Position numbers and translations under genes: made by a program | Shown: one piece after another, positions 1 through 9,651 of the stretch | How positions within the stretch are numbered: the stretch's first letter is position 1 | Layout: each line of letters opens with the position of its first letter | NCBI GenBank assembly: GCA_031276635.1 | Contig: JAISMU010000089.1 | Coordinates: forward strand, 1 to 43,335 | DNA from: Deltaproteobacteria bacterium | GTDB taxonomy: Bacteria > Desulfobacterota > Desulfarculia > Adiutricales > Adiutricaceae | DNA: 43,335 nucleotides | Direction of reading: 5' to 3' | Notes under the pieces: generated by a model | What the model was told of the DNA's origin: nothing | Databases searched by the model: none | The model's input: the letters and a program-made list of their open reading frames with translations, nothing else

Positions 1-502
1 GGGCCGTCCCCTGGTCAGGTTGCTTTAAAATGAGAAAAAAGGGAACCGCTATCAAAGGCAGTGGCCACAGCAGATCCTGGAAGTCCAAGCCTCGGGCCTC
101 CTGGTGGCGGGAGAGGAGGTGGGCTAAGACCAGGACCAGCCCAATCTTGGTCAGCTCAGAGGGTTGAAAGCGAAGTGGGCCCAACGGTAGCCAGCGCGTG
201 GCTCCCCCGGCGTGGAGGCCAAAATACTTGACCAGAACCAGCAGAATGAGGCACAGAAGAAACAGCGGCCAGGCCAGGGATTTGAGGTTCCGATAGTCAA
301 AGAGGAAAAAGAGGGTCAGGCCGAAGAGGCCAGCCAGAGAAAAGGCCATTTGTTTGAGGAAGCTGGGGCTGGCGAACTCGGCCTCGCCGCTGCCGGAAGT
401 GCTGTAGAGATTGACGAGCCCGGCGGCCATCAGGAGGGCCGTGGTCAGAATCAGGGGCCAACAGGAGTTTTCCGCCAGGCGGCTTAAGTCAATCTTTCTC
501 AT
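1..502 (-). CDS. rodA: RodA (SEDS peptidoglycan polymerase), 3' end missing at window edge
   Basis: The reverse strand reads MRKIDLSRLAENSCW and continues through hydrophobic helices into the window edge (about 167 codons seen of a family length near 370). The segment FFLFDYRNLKSLAW and the loop GLHAGGATRWLPLG, followed by FQPSELTKIGLVL, are the RodA/FtsW signature. SEDS proteins polymerise glycan strands from lipid II in the inner membrane, working with a class B PBP; the PBP2 partner lies directly upstream. The ATG at 502 overlaps the mrdA stop as ATGA, so the two are translationally coupled. Identity is secure; only the C-terminal part is unseen. Confidence 0.95.
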   Translation of the reverse strand, partial: MRKIDLSRLAENSCWPLILTTALLMAAGLVNLYSTSGSGEAEFASPSFLKQMAFSLAGLFGLTLFFLFDYRNLKSLAWPLFLLCLILLVLVKYFGLHAGGATRWLPLGPLRFQPSELTKIGLVLVLAHLLSRHQEARGLDFQDLLWPLPLIAVPFFLILKQPDQGTA

Positions 503-2400
503 AAGTCGCCCCGCCAGCCGGTGGGTTTGTCCGGTTGGGCCTGATATGGCGGCATGACGTTGGTGTCAACGCTGGCGTCAAAATAGGCGGCCAGCAGTTT
601 GGCGGCCAAGGGAGCCGAGTTGGCCCCGCCACCGCCGGCGTGCTCCAATAAGACGGTCACCACCACCTCGGGGTTATCGGCCGGGGCGTAGGCGGTGAAC
701 CAGGCGTGCTCGCGGTATTTCCACGGCAGGACCCCGCCCCGGGAGTAGAGTTGATAGCGATCGAGGCTGATGACCTGGGAGGTGCCGGTCTTGCCAGCCA
801 CCTGGACCCCGGGGATCTGGCCGCGCCGCCCGGTGCCACCGGCCTCATTGACCACCGCGTCCAAGGCCCGGCGAACCGCCTGCGTATAGTCCGGCCGCAG
901 ATCCAGCTGGCTGATGATCTCGGGCTCGACCCGCTTGATCAGATGGCCCTCAAAATCCGTGACCTCCTTAACCAGATGGGGTCGATAGAGGGTCCCGCCA
1001 TTGGCGGCTACGGCCGTGTACTGGGCCACCTGCAAAGGGGTGGTCAGGAGGTAGCCCTGGCCGATGGAGACCGGCAGAGTCTCGCCAAAGTTCCAGGGTT
1101 TGCCGAAGCGCCGCAGTTTCCAGGCCTGGTCCGGAACCAGGCCCGAGCGCTCGGTTTGTAAATCCACATCCAGGGTTCGGCCCAGGCCAAAGTAGCGGCG
1201 GACCCCGTTGGCCAGGCGGTCCACCCCTAGGCGGCGACCAACCTCATAGTAATAAACATCGCACGACTCCTTGAGCGAGCGGTGCAGATTGACCGCCCCG
1301 TGCCCGGCCCGGGCCCAGCAGCCAAAGCGGCTGCCCCCCAGAAACAGGGCTCCGCCGCAATGGAAAACGGACTCAGGGGTGATGACCCCCTCCCGTAGGG
1401 CGGTCAGGGCCATGGCGATCTTAAAGGTCGAGCCCGGGGGATACTGGCCGCCGACAGCCCGGTTCTCCATGGGCCGAAACGGGTCCTCCGTGAGGGACTT
1501 CCAGCGCTCGGCTGAGACCCCGCCGACAAAGTCCCGCAGGTTAAAGGTTGGGCTGGAAGCCATGGCCAGAATCTCAAAGTTGCGCGGATCCAGGACCACA
1601 ATGGCTCCGGCCCTCTCCCCTAAAAGGGCCTGAGCCACCCGTTGGAGGCGACTGTTGATGGTGAGGCGGATGTTGTGGCCCGGCTCCGGGTACTCGGCCC
1701 GCAACTCCTCCAGAATCCGGCCATGGGAGTCCACAGTGGTCAGCCTTTGGCCCTTCTTGCCATGTAACAGGGCTTCTTGGCTCTGCTCAATCCCGCTCTG
1801 GCCAACCAAGGCTCCCTGTTTGAGGCCCAGATACGGCTCCTCGCTCAACTGCTTGGGGCTGATCTCGCCCAGATAGCCGATGAGGTGGGGGGCGAAGTTA
1901 TCCATGGTCGGCTGACGAACCGAGTTGATCTGGATGGTGACCCCCGGCAGCTCGTAATGGCGGGTCTGGAGAGTCACCAGGTCGGCTCGGGTGAGGCCGG
2001 TGACCCACATCTGGGAATTGAATTTCTGCTTTTTGGCGAGCCCGGCCAGTCTTTTGCTCAGCTCCTGGGGGTCGCGCCCGATGAGGCGACCGACCTGCTG
2101 GGCCAGCTCCTCGGGCCGCTCGACCTCGCCTGGGGTCACGAAAAGGTCATAGCTGATCTGGTTATCCACCAGAACCTGGCCGTGGCGGTCTAGAATGAGG
2201 CCCCGTTGGGTGGGGATATCCAACAGCGAGGTGTGGTTGCGCTCGCTTTTGAGCCGGTACTCTTCGCCGTTGATGATCTGCAGATACCAGAGCCGCAGGG
2301 CCAGAGCGGCCACCACCAGAAAAAAAAAGACCTTCAGCCAGGCTATCTGGGGCCCGTAGTCAGGCGGGGTGTCACCAAAGGTGGGAACCTGGGAGGTCAT
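499..2400 (-). CDS. mrdA: Penicillin-binding protein 2 (peptidoglycan transpeptidase MrdA)
   Basis: This 633-residue protein has one N-terminal membrane anchor (about residues 20-40), a PBP dimerisation domain and a C-terminal transpeptidase domain. The acyl-serine motif STFK is at 324-327, the second motif SCD at 379-381 (the PBP2 version of SxN) and KTGT at 537-540, so the active site is complete. It cross-links lateral-wall peptidoglycan in the elongasome with RodA, MreC and MreD. The gene ends in an ATGA overlap with rodA. Its own ATG overlaps the TGA of a broken mreD copy just upstream, showing that mreD-mrdA was the ancestral junction before the duplication described nearby. Confidence 0.97.
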   Translation of the reverse strand: MTSQVPTFGDTPPDYGPQIAWLKVFFFLVVAALALRLWYLQIINGEEYRLKSERNHTSLLDIPTQRGLILDRHGQVLVDNQISYDLFVTPGEVERPEELAQQVGRLIGRDPQELSKRLAGLAKKQKFNSQMWVTGLTRADLVTLQTRHYELPGVTIQINSVRQPTMDNFAPHLIGYLGEISPKQLSEEPYLGLKQGALVGQSGIEQSQEALLHGKKGQRLTTVDSHGRILEELRAEYPEPGHNIRLTINSRLQRVAQALLGERAGAIVVLDPRNFEILAMASSPTFNLRDFVGGVSAERWKSLTEDPFRPMENRAVGGQYPPGSTFKIAMALTALREGVITPESVFHCGGALFLGGSRFGCWARAGHGAVNLHRSLKESCDVYYYEVGRRLGVDRLANGVRRYFGLGRTLDVDLQTERSGLVPDQAWKLRRFGKPWNFGETLPVSIGQGYLLTTPLQVAQYTAVAANGGTLYRPHLVKEVTDFEGHLIKRVEPEIISQLDLRPDYTQAVRRALDAVVNEAGGTGRRGQIPGVQVAGKTGTSQVISLDRYQLYSRGGVLPWKYREHAWFTAYAPADNPEVVVTVLLEHAGGGGANSAPLAAKLLAAYFDASVDTNVMPPYQAQPDKPTGWRGDL

Positions 2401-2665
2401 GGGCTTTCCTTGGGATAAAACAGCCGGTTTAAAAAAAGAAAAACCGGGGCGACGCCGAGAGCCGAAATGAAACCGCTCCGGGCGGCGATGATGAGGGTTG
2501 TCTCATGGAGAAACTGATAACTGGGCCGGGATTGGGCAAACTCAACAGCCACGGCTCCAAACCCAGGCCCAGAGGCCCATCGGGGCAGAGGGCCAGGAGA
2601 CTCAAGAGCAAAAAGCCCTTTAACTCCAGTTTACGAGCCCAGCCCCGAGTAATCAAGACCCTTCG
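2398..2665 (-). pseudogene. Truncated, frameshifted copy of the 3' end of mreD
   Basis: Reverse-strand sequence here aligns closely with the last third of the intact mreD at 4169-4711. Shared stretches include ARKLELKGF, LGLGLEPWLL and the ending YPKESP* (HPKESP* in the intact gene). One base is missing relative to the intact copy between 2536 and 2537, so the frame is lost half-way. The 5' two thirds of mreD and all of mreC are absent. Its terminal TGA forms ATGA with the mrdA start. I read it as the stump of the original mreD left after a tandem duplication of mreB-mreC-mreD followed by an internal deletion. Confidence 0.85.
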
Positions 2666-2739
2666 GGCTTGGCGAGGTGGGGCGGGCTAAACCGGCCAGC
2701 CTGGACGGTCCTCTCAGGATAAAAGATTTTCCAGAAGTC

Positions 2740-3717
2740 CTACTTGGACAGAAAGCATCCCTTGACCACGGCGGTGAGGGGCTCATCGGCGAAGCGGACT
2801 GGTAAACTTGTCTCCACGCTCAGCAGAAAATCCAACCGGCGCAGGAGAGCCCCACCCCCGATCAGGACCAGGCCCCGGGCGGCTAAGTCGGCGGTCAGCT
2901 GTGGGGGGACGCGCTCTATGGCCGAGTGGACCAGGGCGATGATGGATTTAAGCCGCTCATCGATGATCGTAAAAACCTCCTCAGAGTCAAGGTTCACGGT
3001 CTCAGGCTGGCCGCTGAACAGGTCCTGGCCCTGGACCTCCAGGTAGTCGACCTGGAGCGAGGGGCTGGCGGCCCCGATCCGGCGCTTGATGTCCTCGGCC
3101 TGGCGGTCATTGATTAGCAAGTGGTATTTTTCGCGGACGAGCAGGCTAATGGCCTCATCAATCTTGAAGCCGCCCTCGGGGCATGATTTGGCGTAGACAA
3201 CTTTGTTCCGGGAAATGACCGACACTTTCGTGGTCCTGGCCCCAAGGTCGACAATCAGGTTGGCGGTGGGCGTGGTTACCGGTAGACCCGCCCCTAGGGC
3301 CGCGGCCATGTTGGGATCAATGAAATAGCCCAGTAAGGCGCCAGTTTGCGTAACCACAGTTTCCAGCGTGATCTTTTTTTGCGCCTTAGTTAAGAACAAG
3401 GGCATGGCCATGAGGACACAACGTTGGATATCGCAGCTAAAAACCGATTGGTCGACAAATAGCTCGAGCATTTCCAGGATAAGCGGAAAGTTGGCTTTTA
3501 CGCTATGTTTCATGGGCCAGACGGTCTTCAGAGCGGAACTAGCCCCAGAGACTAAGCCTATAGCCTCGCGCCCGACCGCCAGGATCTGGCCATATTTGTC
3601 TTTCTTTTGGACCGCCACCACTGAGGGCTCGTCGAGAGCCAGACCTTGGTCGCTCAAATAGATCCGGGTGTTGGCGGAGCCTAGATCGATGGCGATATAA
3701 TTAACTCGCTTGGTCAT
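2740..3717 (-). CDS. Divergent MreB-like actin paralogue with altered ATPase motifs
   Basis: The 325-residue product from the ATG at 3717 aligns end to end with the MreB encoded at 5653-6684. Conserved blocks include IAIDLGSANT (phosphate-1 loop), EPSVVAVQKK, MAAALGAGLPV and [10 protein letters not shown] (adenosine loop). Two functional sites have changed. The phosphate-2 loop DIGGGTTE of MreB is DLGARTTK here, and the catalytic-glutamate segment IEEPMAAA is IDPNMAAA. The hydrophobic N-terminal segment before the fold is also shortened. The protein may still bind nucleotide and co-assemble with MreB but probably hydrolyses ATP poorly (inference). It sits between mreD and the mreD stump with a duplicated promoter region upstream. 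A TTG start at 3735 lies inside a MITE and is less likely. The frame is intact, which argues for some selection. Confidence 0.85.
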   Translation of the reverse strand: MTKRVNYIAIDLGSANTRIYLSDQGLALDEPSVVAVQKKDKYGQILAVGREAIGLVSGASSALKTVWPMKHSVKANFPLILEMLELFVDQSVFSCDIQRCVLMAMPLFLTKAQKKITLETVVTQTGALLGYFIDPNMAAALGAGLPVTTPTANLIVDLGARTTKVSVISRNKVVYAKSCPEGGFKIDEAISLLVREKYHLLINDRQAEDIKRRIGAASPSLQVDYLEVQGQDLFSGQPETVNLDSEEVFTIIDERLKSIIALVHSAIERVPPQLTADLAARGLVLIGGGALLRRLDFLLSVETSLPVRFADEPLTAVVKGCFLSK

Positions 3718-3722
3718 AGGCC

Positions 3723-3832
3723 GATGCCTTTGCAAAAAACCTGGTTTTTAAAAACAAGTCTTAAATAAAATTAGTAATTTCAACAAGTTACCCAACGTTA
3801 TTTCAGAAAGAATGACTTTTCGCGAGTTCATC
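3723..3832 (+). mobile_element. 110-bp MITE, copy A, at the start codon of the mreB paralogue
   Basis: One of four related elements in this window (others near 36743, 39195 and 40978). Imperfect terminal inverted repeats begin GATGCCTTTGCAAAAA and, on the other strand, GATGAACTCGCGAAAA. It is flanked by near-identical 7-mers ATAGGCC (3716-3722) and ATAAGCC (3833-3839), the expected target duplication. The left 7-mer includes two bases of the ATG of the MreB paralogue, so the insertion replaced that gene's ribosome-binding region. AAAGG from the element end now lies 9 bases before the ATG and could serve as a Shine-Dalgarno sequence. No coding capacity. Confidence 0.85.
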
Positions 3833-3983
3833 ATAAGCCAGAGCCATGGAAAAAAGAGAGAAAAAGCTCAGGTCTAAATCACTACTCCTGGAAAAAGCGA
3901 CCAGATAACTCGCCACTGGTTGACTCTAGCCCTGGCCGCCAAGGTTCAGGGGAAAGCTGGGAAATTCTCATTCCTTTTGGGTA

Positions 3984-4012
3984 TTTTTACGCTAATAGAC
4001 CAGAAAAATCAA
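3984..4012 (-). promoter_or_regulatory. Duplicated mreB-type promoter upstream of the mreB paralogue
   Basis: On the reverse strand TTGATT (4012-4007) is followed after 17 bases by TAAAAA (3989-3984). The surrounding block closely matches the region upstream of the true mreB (6941-6970), so promoter and gene were duplicated together. The stretch 3718-4168 holds this block, MITE copy A and about 150 bp after mreD in which I recognise nothing else. Confidence 0.5.
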
Positions 4013-4168
4013 CCAATTTAAGGCGGATCTGCCCCAGATAGCCGAAGAGAAGGGGTGAAAATAGCCCAGGTTGGCTGGCTGGCTATCTGAGACCCCAATC
4101 CGCGGCCCCGCGGCTAGCTGAGGCTAAGAGCCAGCCGGGGAGTCGGCCAAAAGTGGAAGCCTAGGCGG

Positions 4169-4711
4169 TCAGGGGCTTTCCTTGGGATGAAAAAGTCGGT
4201 CCAAAAGGCGAAAAAACGGGGCAACGCCTAGGGCCGAAACGAAAACGGTCCGGGCGGCGATGATGAGGGTTGGCTCATTGAGAAACTGATAACTGGGCTG
4301 AGATTGGGTCAAACCCAACAGCCACGGCTCCAAACCCAGGCCCAGAGCTCCACCGAGGCAGAGGGCCAGGAGACTCAAGGGCAAAAAACCCTTTAACTCC
4401 AGTTTTCGAGCCAATCCCCTGGTAATCAAAACCCCCAGGGCCAGTTTCAGGCAAAAAAGGCCTGGCGGGGCCAGGCTCAGATAGCCCTGAAAAAAGCCCA
4501 GGACAAAGGCCCCCAGATAGGCCAGCCAGCTCTCGGTCCGCAAGGCTAAAAAGAGGGTCAGGAGGAAGGCCCAGTCCGGTCGCCAGCCATTCAAATAAAG
4601 CCCAGCCCGGGGAAATCCGGTTACCGCCGTGAGAACCGGGCCCAGGACCAGAAGGGGCCACAGGCGGGCCAGAGGGGCCGGGGCGGCCAAGCTGTAGCGG
4701 GCTAGAGCCAT
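4169..4711 (-). CDS. mreD: MreD, rod-shape determining membrane protein
   Basis: This 180-residue, almost entirely hydrophobic protein has about five membrane segments, typical of MreD in length and composition (for example GWRPDWAFLLTLFLALR, a common MreD feature near the first loop). MreD links MreC and the RodA/PBP2 pair in the inner membrane. Its start overlaps the mreC stop as TGATG, which supports the ATG at 4711. The 3' third is repeated as a broken copy at 2398-2665. Because the duplication lies between this gene and mrdA, transcription must now cross about 1.8 kb of duplicated sequence to reach mrdA. Confidence 0.9.
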   Translation of the reverse strand: MALARYSLAAPAPLARLWPLLVLGPVLTAVTGFPRAGLYLNGWRPDWAFLLTLFLALRTESWLAYLGAFVLGFFQGYLSLAPPGLFCLKLALGVLITRGLARKLELKGFLPLSLLALCLGGALGLGLEPWLLGLTQSQPSYQFLNEPTLIIAARTVFVSALGVAPFFRLLDRLFHPKESP

Positions 4712-5601
4712 CAGCGAGCTCGGGGCCGGGGATTTTTTTTCTCAAAGACGGCTCGGACGTCTGAGCCCAGGGTGGTCCAGTCAAAAGTCTGAGGTTTGGA
4801 CCGCTGGATAAGGATTTCCCTTAAACTGGAAAATTCCACCGTCGGACGCAGCTCAGCCCTTAAAAACAAACCCAGACCAGCCTTATCGACTTGCGTCACC
4901 ACCCCCAGGGCTCGGCCCGCCGGAAAGACCCCGTCCAGACCCGAGGTGACCACCAGATCCCCCAGGCGCGCGTCTTCGCCTTTGCGCGTGTACTCCAGGC
5001 CCAGGCGACCGGCTCCCAGGCCAGAGACCAGAACATTGACCTGGTTGCGTTGGATAAAGCCATCAACCGCGCTGGAGCGGTCAGTAATCAATAAAACCTT
5101 GGCCTCATGGGCGGCCAGCTCGACCACCCGACCGACCAGCCCCTCCACGTTGACCACGGCCGCCTCAGGCCGAACCCCATCCTGAGCTCCCTGGTCAATG
5201 ACCACCACCTGGTACCAGGGGCCCGGGTCCCAGGCCAGAACCCGACCAGCCAGCCAGCCCTCCGGCTCGCGCTTCCGCAGGCTCAAGAGAGAGGTCAGGC
5301 GTTCGTTGGTCGCCCGGACCTCTTCCATCTCCACCGCCTGCTGGCGGGCCCGGGCCAGAGTTTGCCGCAGCCGGGCGTTCTCCTCCCGAGCTCCGACCAA
5401 ATAAAAGTACGACCGCCAGATTCCCTCAACCTCTTCAGCTACCCAGTTGATCCCGAAGCTGATGGGGCTCAGGGCGGCCAAGGGCGTGGTTGTGCCCAGA
5501 GAGCTCAAGCGACCCTGGGGGGCGCGGGCGTGAGCCGAGACCAGAGCCAAGGCCAGGAGAAAGAGAAAAAGCGGTAAAAATAATTTCCAGCGCTCAGGCA
5601 T
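4711..5601 (-). CDS. mreC: MreC, periplasmic scaffold of the elongasome
   Basis: A 296-residue bitopic membrane protein. One hydrophobic segment at residues 7-25 is followed by a coiled-coil stretch rich in E, R and A (about 70-105) and the two beta domains with the MreC signatures RVLAWDPGPWYQVVVIDQG and VVTSGLDGVFPAG. MreC activates PBP2 from the periplasmic side. It is coupled to mreD by TGATG and starts 51 bases after the mreB stop. A matching mreC copy is missing from the duplicated block downstream, so this is the only one in the window. The basic tail (KKNPRPRAR) is slightly longer than usual. Confidence 0.95.
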   Translation of the reverse strand: MPERWKLFLPLFLFLLALALVSAHARAPQGRLSSLGTTTPLAALSPISFGINWVAEEVEGIWRSYFYLVGAREENARLRQTLARARQQAVEMEEVRATNERLTSLLSLRKREPEGWLAGRVLAWDPGPWYQVVVIDQGAQDGVRPEAAVVNVEGLVGRVVELAAHEAKVLLITDRSSAVDGFIQRNQVNVLVSGLGAGRLGLEYTRKGEDARLGDLVVTSGLDGVFPAGRALGVVTQVDKAGLGLFLRAELRPTVEFSSLREILIQRSKPQTFDWTTLGSDVRAVFEKKNPRPRAR

Positions 5602-5652
5602 TTAAGGCCTGGCCTGGGCCAAAGAGCCCTGAGATCGCATCCTGACCGCCTC

Positions 5653-6684
5653 TTAAGGAATGGAGATTTCCTTGAGAACGTCCAGGCTTTCCAAGGCCTT
5701 GCCGCTCCCCATGGCCACAGTGGTGAAGGGATCATCGGCGATGATGATGGGCAGATGAGTCTCCTCGCGCAGCAGCACATCCAGTCGCCTCAGGAGCGCT
5801 CCACCTCCGGTCAAAACAATGCCTCGGGTCACGATGTCGGCGGCCAGCTCCGGGGGGATCTGCTCCAGGGCCGAGCGGACCGTGGTCAGGATGGAGTCGA
5901 CTTGCTCGGTGATGGCTTTGCGAATCTCCTCGGAGTCAATAGCCACAGTCTTGGGAATGCCGCTGACCGTGTCCAGGCCTCGGACCTCCAGGGAGTCAAC
6001 CAGGTCCGAGGGGTAGGCTGTCCCAATCTCCTGCTTGATGACCTCAGCCGTGCGCTCCCCAATAAGCAGATTGTATTTTTTGCGGATGTACTGGGCGATG
6101 GCCTCATCCATCTTGTCGCCGCCCATGCGCACCGATTTGGCGTAGACAATGCCGGCCAGGGAAATGATGGCAACCTCGGTGGTTCCGCCGCCGATGTCCA
6201 CAATCATGTTGGCGGTGGGCTCGGTTACCGGCAGGCCGGCCCCGATGGCCGCCGCCATGGGCTCCTCAATGAGATAGACCTCCGAGGCCCCGGCTTGCTC
6301 GGCCGCCTCGCGCACGGCCTTTTTTTCCACCTGAGTGATGCCAGAGGGCACGGCCACGATGATGCGGGGTTTGACAAAGCGACGAAAATGCGTTTTGCGG
6401 ATAAAATGGCGAAGCATGGCCTGGGTAATCTCAAAGTCGGCGATGACCCCATCTTTCATGGGCCGGATGGCCACGATGCCGGCCGGGGTTTTGCCGAGCA
6501 TGGCCTTGGCCTCGTGACCGACCGCCAGGACCTTGCCGTTTTTGCCGTCCTTCTTGACCGCCACCACTGAGGGCTCGGAGAGAACCACGCCCTTACCCTT
6601 TAAATAGACCAGGGTATTGGCCGTGCCCAGATCAATGGCCAGGTCATTAGAGAAGAAATTAAGAAAAGAGCGAAAAAGCTTCAT
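5653..6684 (-). CDS. mreB: MreB, bacterial actin directing cell elongation
   Basis: This 343-residue protein has every MreB/actin-fold motif: an amphipathic N-terminus ([14 protein letters not shown]), phosphate-1 loop DLGTANT, catalytic segment [11 protein letters not shown], phosphate-2 loop DIGGGTTE and adenosine loop [10 protein letters not shown]. It polymerises on the cytoplasmic face of the membrane and positions the elongation machinery. It is the first gene of mreB-mreC-mreD and has a promoter about 260 bases upstream. Comparison with the paralogue at 2740-3717 shows that this copy is the canonical, catalytically complete one. Confidence 0.97.
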   Translation of the reverse strand: MKLFRSFLNFFSNDLAIDLGTANTLVYLKGKGVVLSEPSVVAVKKDGKNGKVLAVGHEAKAMLGKTPAGIVAIRPMKDGVIADFEITQAMLRHFIRKTHFRRFVKPRIIVAVPSGITQVEKKAVREAAEQAGASEVYLIEEPMAAAIGAGLPVTEPTANMIVDIGGGTTEVAIISLAGIVYAKSVRMGGDKMDEAIAQYIRKKYNLLIGERTAEVIKQEIGTAYPSDLVDSLEVRGLDTVSGIPKTVAIDSEEIRKAITEQVDSILTTVRSALEQIPPELAADIVTRGIVLTGGGALLRRLDVLLREETHLPIIIADDPFTTVAMGSGKALESLDVLKEISIP

Positions 6685-6940
6685 ATATAAACCACCCCGA
6701 CCGTCTGGTCGTCTCGGTCGTCAAAGCCAGGTCAGGCCGCCAGGCGACTTCCCCAGCCGTAGAGCGCCCGTGTCAGGTGGACTCCTTGGCGTGAGATTAA
6801 CAGGGAAATGTCGCTCAGTCAGGTGTTTTAAGCCAGAGCCCCCGGGAAAAGCGACAAATTAGCCCTCATCTGGCCGAACCGTAATCCCCGAGGAACCAGG
6901 GACCAGCGGGAAGGCGATGAAATTTTAATTCCCTTTTATT

Positions 6941-6970
6941 ATTTTAACTCCAATAGACAAGAAAAATCAA
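6941..6970 (-). promoter_or_regulatory. Likely mreB promoter
   Basis: Reverse-strand TTGATT (6970-6965), an 18-base spacer and TAAAAT (6946-6941) form a plausible sigma-70 promoter. The block is conserved in front of the mreB paralogue at 3984-4012. The gap 6685-7138 otherwise holds a leader of roughly 250 bases before mreB and an AT-rich stretch (7061-7138) in which I see no gene. Confidence 0.5.
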
Positions 6971-7138
6971 TCAATTAAAACACACTTGGAGCAGGCCAAA
7001 AGCTTTTTCGTGGGCCGGATCTGGCCAGAAAACCAGCCCATCGTCTTCTTAAAGAACTTTGATCGGACATAAAAGGTTAAATTTGATTTAATATATTATT
7101 TTAAATAAATAAAATTTGAAAAATAAAAAAATAAAGGC

Positions 7139-7171
7139 CAAAAAAAACCAGAGCGGGCGGACCCACTCTGG
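7139..7171 (-). terminator. Rho-independent terminator after rplQ
   Basis: Read on the reverse strand, CCAGAGTGGG-TCCG-CCCGCTCTGG forms a 10-bp stem with one G-T pair, followed at once by eight or more T (A-run at 7139-7147). It ends the long ribosomal protein transcription unit 78 bases after the rplQ stop. Confidence 0.9.
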
Positions 7172-7248
7172 CCAGGGTTAAAAAAGCGGCTTCTGGTTCC
7201 TGGGCGGCCCAAGAGGGCCCGGCTAGGCCGGCGAGACAAGTCGTCGGG

Positions 7249-7875
7249 TCAGGAGCCACTCTCCTCCGGGGTCTTGTCCTCAGCGGTCGGCGCGGTCTCA
7301 GGATCATTAGCCTGAGCCTCCCCCTCGGTGGCCTCAGGGCTCTCGGGCTCAGGGTTCTCAACCTCGGCGCTCTCAGTCGCGGGACTGGAGGTCAAAGCCG
7401 GGCTCGCGGTCGGTTGGGGACTTTTTTCCGTAACCTTAGTCTTGGTGGCGGCTACCCGGCGACCGCGGTCGGTGGCCTTCTTGACAGCCGTCTGGTGACC
7501 GATCTCGGCCTTGACCGAATCAGGGCCTAGCAGCTCCAAGCGGGCCAGGGGAGCCGCGTCTCCGGCGCGGAGACCGACTCGGACCACACTGGCGTATCCG
7601 CAGATTCGGTCAGCGAATTTTTCCTTGGCTTCGCCGAAAAGAGTCCTCAGGACCGAGGTCTTGGTTAGGATGGCCCGGGCCAACCGAATGGAATGCAGAT
7701 CCCCTCGCTTAGCCAAGGTAATGAGGCGGTCCACCACAGGTTTAACCGCTTTGGCCTTGGAGAGGGTGGTGATGATGGCGCCACTCTCAAACAGGCTGGT
7801 GGCCATATTGCGCAGCATGGCCCGGCGATGGGAGGCCGTCCGGCCAAGCTTGATATTGGCTTTGCGATGCCGCAT
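7249..7875 (-). CDS. rplQ: 50S ribosomal protein L17 with long acidic C-terminal tail
   Basis: Residues 1 to about 125 are a normal bL17 (MRHRKANIKLGRTASHRRAM at the start, then LITLAKRGDLHSIRLAR). After that comes a low-complexity tail of about 80 residues rich in P, E, T, S and A (for example ENPEPESPEATEGEAQ) that is not part of the conserved protein, so the product is 208 residues against a usual 115-130. The tail is strongly acidic while the core is basic. L17 binds 23S rRNA near the exit tunnel. It is the last gene of the alpha cluster, 13 bases after rpoA. Confidence 0.95.
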   Translation of the reverse strand: MRHRKANIKLGRTASHRRAMLRNMATSLFESGAIITTLSKAKAVKPVVDRLITLAKRGDLHSIRLARAILTKTSVLRTLFGEAKEKFADRICGYASVVRVGLRAGDAAPLARLELLGPDSVKAEIGHQTAVKKATDRGRRVAATKTKVTEKSPQPTASPALTSSPATESAEVENPEPESPEATEGEAQANDPETAPTAEDKTPEESGS

Positions 7876-7888
7876 CTTTTTTTACCTT

Positions 7889-8893
7889 TTAATCCTTGCG
7901 GTTGTCAGGTCGGACAAAGCCGCTGACATTCATGCCCAGGTGGAGTCCCAGGTTATGCAGGACGTTTTTGATCTCATTGAGAGACTTGCGCCCAAAATTC
8001 TTGGTCTTGAGCATTTCTGACTCGGTCTTCTGAACGAGGTCGCCAATATAGTAGATGTCGGCGTTCTTGAGGCAGTTGGCCGAGCGCACCGAGAGCTCCA
8101 GCTCGTCGACCGGGCGCGAGAAGTGGGCTCCGGCCCCATCGGAGGCTGACCAGGTCGGGACAGCGCCCTCAGGCGTCGAACTGGCTGACATCTCCTGGAA
8201 AATGGTGAAAATATTGAGCTGATCCAACAGAATCCCGGCCGAGGAGGCCACGGCTTCCTGGGGGGTCAGGCTCCCATCGGTCCAGACTTCCAAGACCAGC
8301 CGGTCATAATCAGTCTTCTGACCGACCCGGGCGTTGGTGACATTAAAGTTGACCTTACGAATGGGCGAAAACAGGGCGTCCACCGGGATGCGCCCGATAA
8401 TCTGCTCCGTCTCAGCTGAGCGCTCGGCCGGGATATAGCCCTTGCCCGAGGTAACTTCCATATGCATAACCAGGCGACCGTTTTTGGCCAAGGAGGCTAT
8501 GTGGCAATCCTTATTGAGGATATCCACCGTGTGGTCCGTGATGATGTCCCCGGCTCGGACGTTTTTGGGGCCGACCGCCTCCACCCGGATATTCCGGATA
8601 CCCGGGGCGTGCACCCGCAGCCGCACCTCCTTGAGGTTCAGGATAATGTCCGAGACATCCTCAATGACGTTTTCCAAGGTGGAAAGCTCATGCAGGACGT
8701 TTTCGATCTTGACCGAGACAATAGCCCCACCCTGGAGGGACGAGAGCATAACTCGCCGGAGGGCGTTACCCAGAGTCAGGCCGAAACCCCGCTCCAGGGG
8801 CTCGCAGATGAATTTGCCGTAGTTTTTGTGGCGGTCGTATTCCTCAATTTCCACCTTGTTGGGCTTAATGAGATCCTTCCAAGTTTTTTCCAT
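7889..8893 (-). CDS. rpoA: RNA polymerase alpha subunit
   Basis: The protein has 334 residues from the ATG at 8893, chosen because GGGAGAGGG lies just upstream and [15 protein letters not shown] is the expected N-terminus; a longer frame to 8929 adds a non-conserved leader. The N-terminal assembly domain contains [20 protein letters not shown]. The C-terminal domain contains [14 protein letters not shown] and [14 protein letters not shown], the helix-hairpin-helix part that contacts UP elements and activators. The linker around 230-250 is rich in S, A and G. It lies between rpsD and rplQ as in most bacteria. Confidence 0.98.
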   Translation of the reverse strand: MEKTWKDLIKPNKVEIEEYDRHKNYGKFICEPLERGFGLTLGNALRRVMLSSLQGGAIVSVKIENVLHELSTLENVIEDVSDIILNLKEVRLRVHAPGIRNIRVEAVGPKNVRAGDIITDHTVDILNKDCHIASLAKNGRLVMHMEVTSGKGYIPAERSAETEQIIGRIPVDALFSPIRKVNFNVTNARVGQKTDYDRLVLEVWTDGSLTPQEAVASSAGILLDQLNIFTIFQEMSASSTPEGAVPTWSASDGAGAHFSRPVDELELSVRSANCLKNADIYYIGDLVQKTESEMLKTKNFGRKSLNEIKNVLHNLGLHLGMNVSGFVRPDNRKD

Positions 8894-9000
8894 ACCCTCT
8901 CCCGAGCGAGCCGACGCTCCAAAGGCCACAAAATAAGGGCCCGATAGAACGGTTAATCCAGCGAGGCCAAGGGCCGCCAGGTCGCGACCCAGGCCCAGGC

Positions 9001-9627
9001 CTACTTGGAATACAACTCCACGATGAGCTGTTCGGAAATCGGCATGGTCAGATCCTCGCGGACCGGCAGCTCCTTGATCTTGCCCTGAAAAGCGGCCTTA
9101 TCCAACTCCAGCCAGCGAGGGGTCCCCCGACGGGCGACCGTCTCCATGGACTGCTGGATATAAATATTTTTCCGGCTCTTCTCCCGCAGGGTGATCCAGT
9201 CGCCACCCTTGACGAGGTAGGAGGGGATGTCAACCTTGCGATCATTGACCAGGAAATGGCCGTGGCAGACCAACTGCCGGGCCTGACCCCGGGAGGAGGC
9301 GAAACCCATGCGGTAGACGATGTTGTCCAGGCGCCGCTCCAGGAGGATTAAGAGGTTGGCCCCGGTCACGCCTTTTTGGCGCTCGGCCTTCTCAAAAAGA
9401 GCCCGGAATTGCTTTTCCAAAAGGCCGTAAGTCCGTTTGACCTTCTGCTTTTCCCGCAACTGCAGGCCGTAGTCGGACAGCTTCCCCCGGCGGCTGCCAT
9501 GCTGGCCTGGGGCGTGAGCCCTCCGCTCAAAGGCGCACTTGTTGGCGTAGCAACGGTCACCTTTCAGAAAAAGTTTGGTGTTTTCTCGCCGGCAGACGCG
9601 GCAGAGAGCTTCAGTGTATCTGGCCAA
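9001..9627 (-). CDS. rpsD: 30S ribosomal protein S4 (zinc-binding form)
   Basis: A 208-residue uS4. The N-terminus carries four cysteines (C9, C12, C26, C31), the zinc-binding form rather than the cysteine-free paralogue. The S4 RNA-binding domain follows near 98-140 ([36 protein letters not shown]). S4 nucleates 30S assembly on 16S rRNA and in many bacteria represses its own operon. It is located between rpsK and rpoA. Confidence 0.98.
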   Translation of the reverse strand: MARYTEALCRVCRRENTKLFLKGDRCYANKCAFERRAHAPGQHGSRRGKLSDYGLQLREKQKVKRTYGLLEKQFRALFEKAERQKGVTGANLLILLERRLDNIVYRMGFASSRGQARQLVCHGHFLVNDRKVDIPSYLVKGGDWITLREKSRKNIYIQQSMETVARRGTPRWLELDKAAFQGKIKELPVREDLTMPISEQLIVELYSK

Positions 9628-9651
9628 GGTCAGCCCTCCAGAGAAGAATCG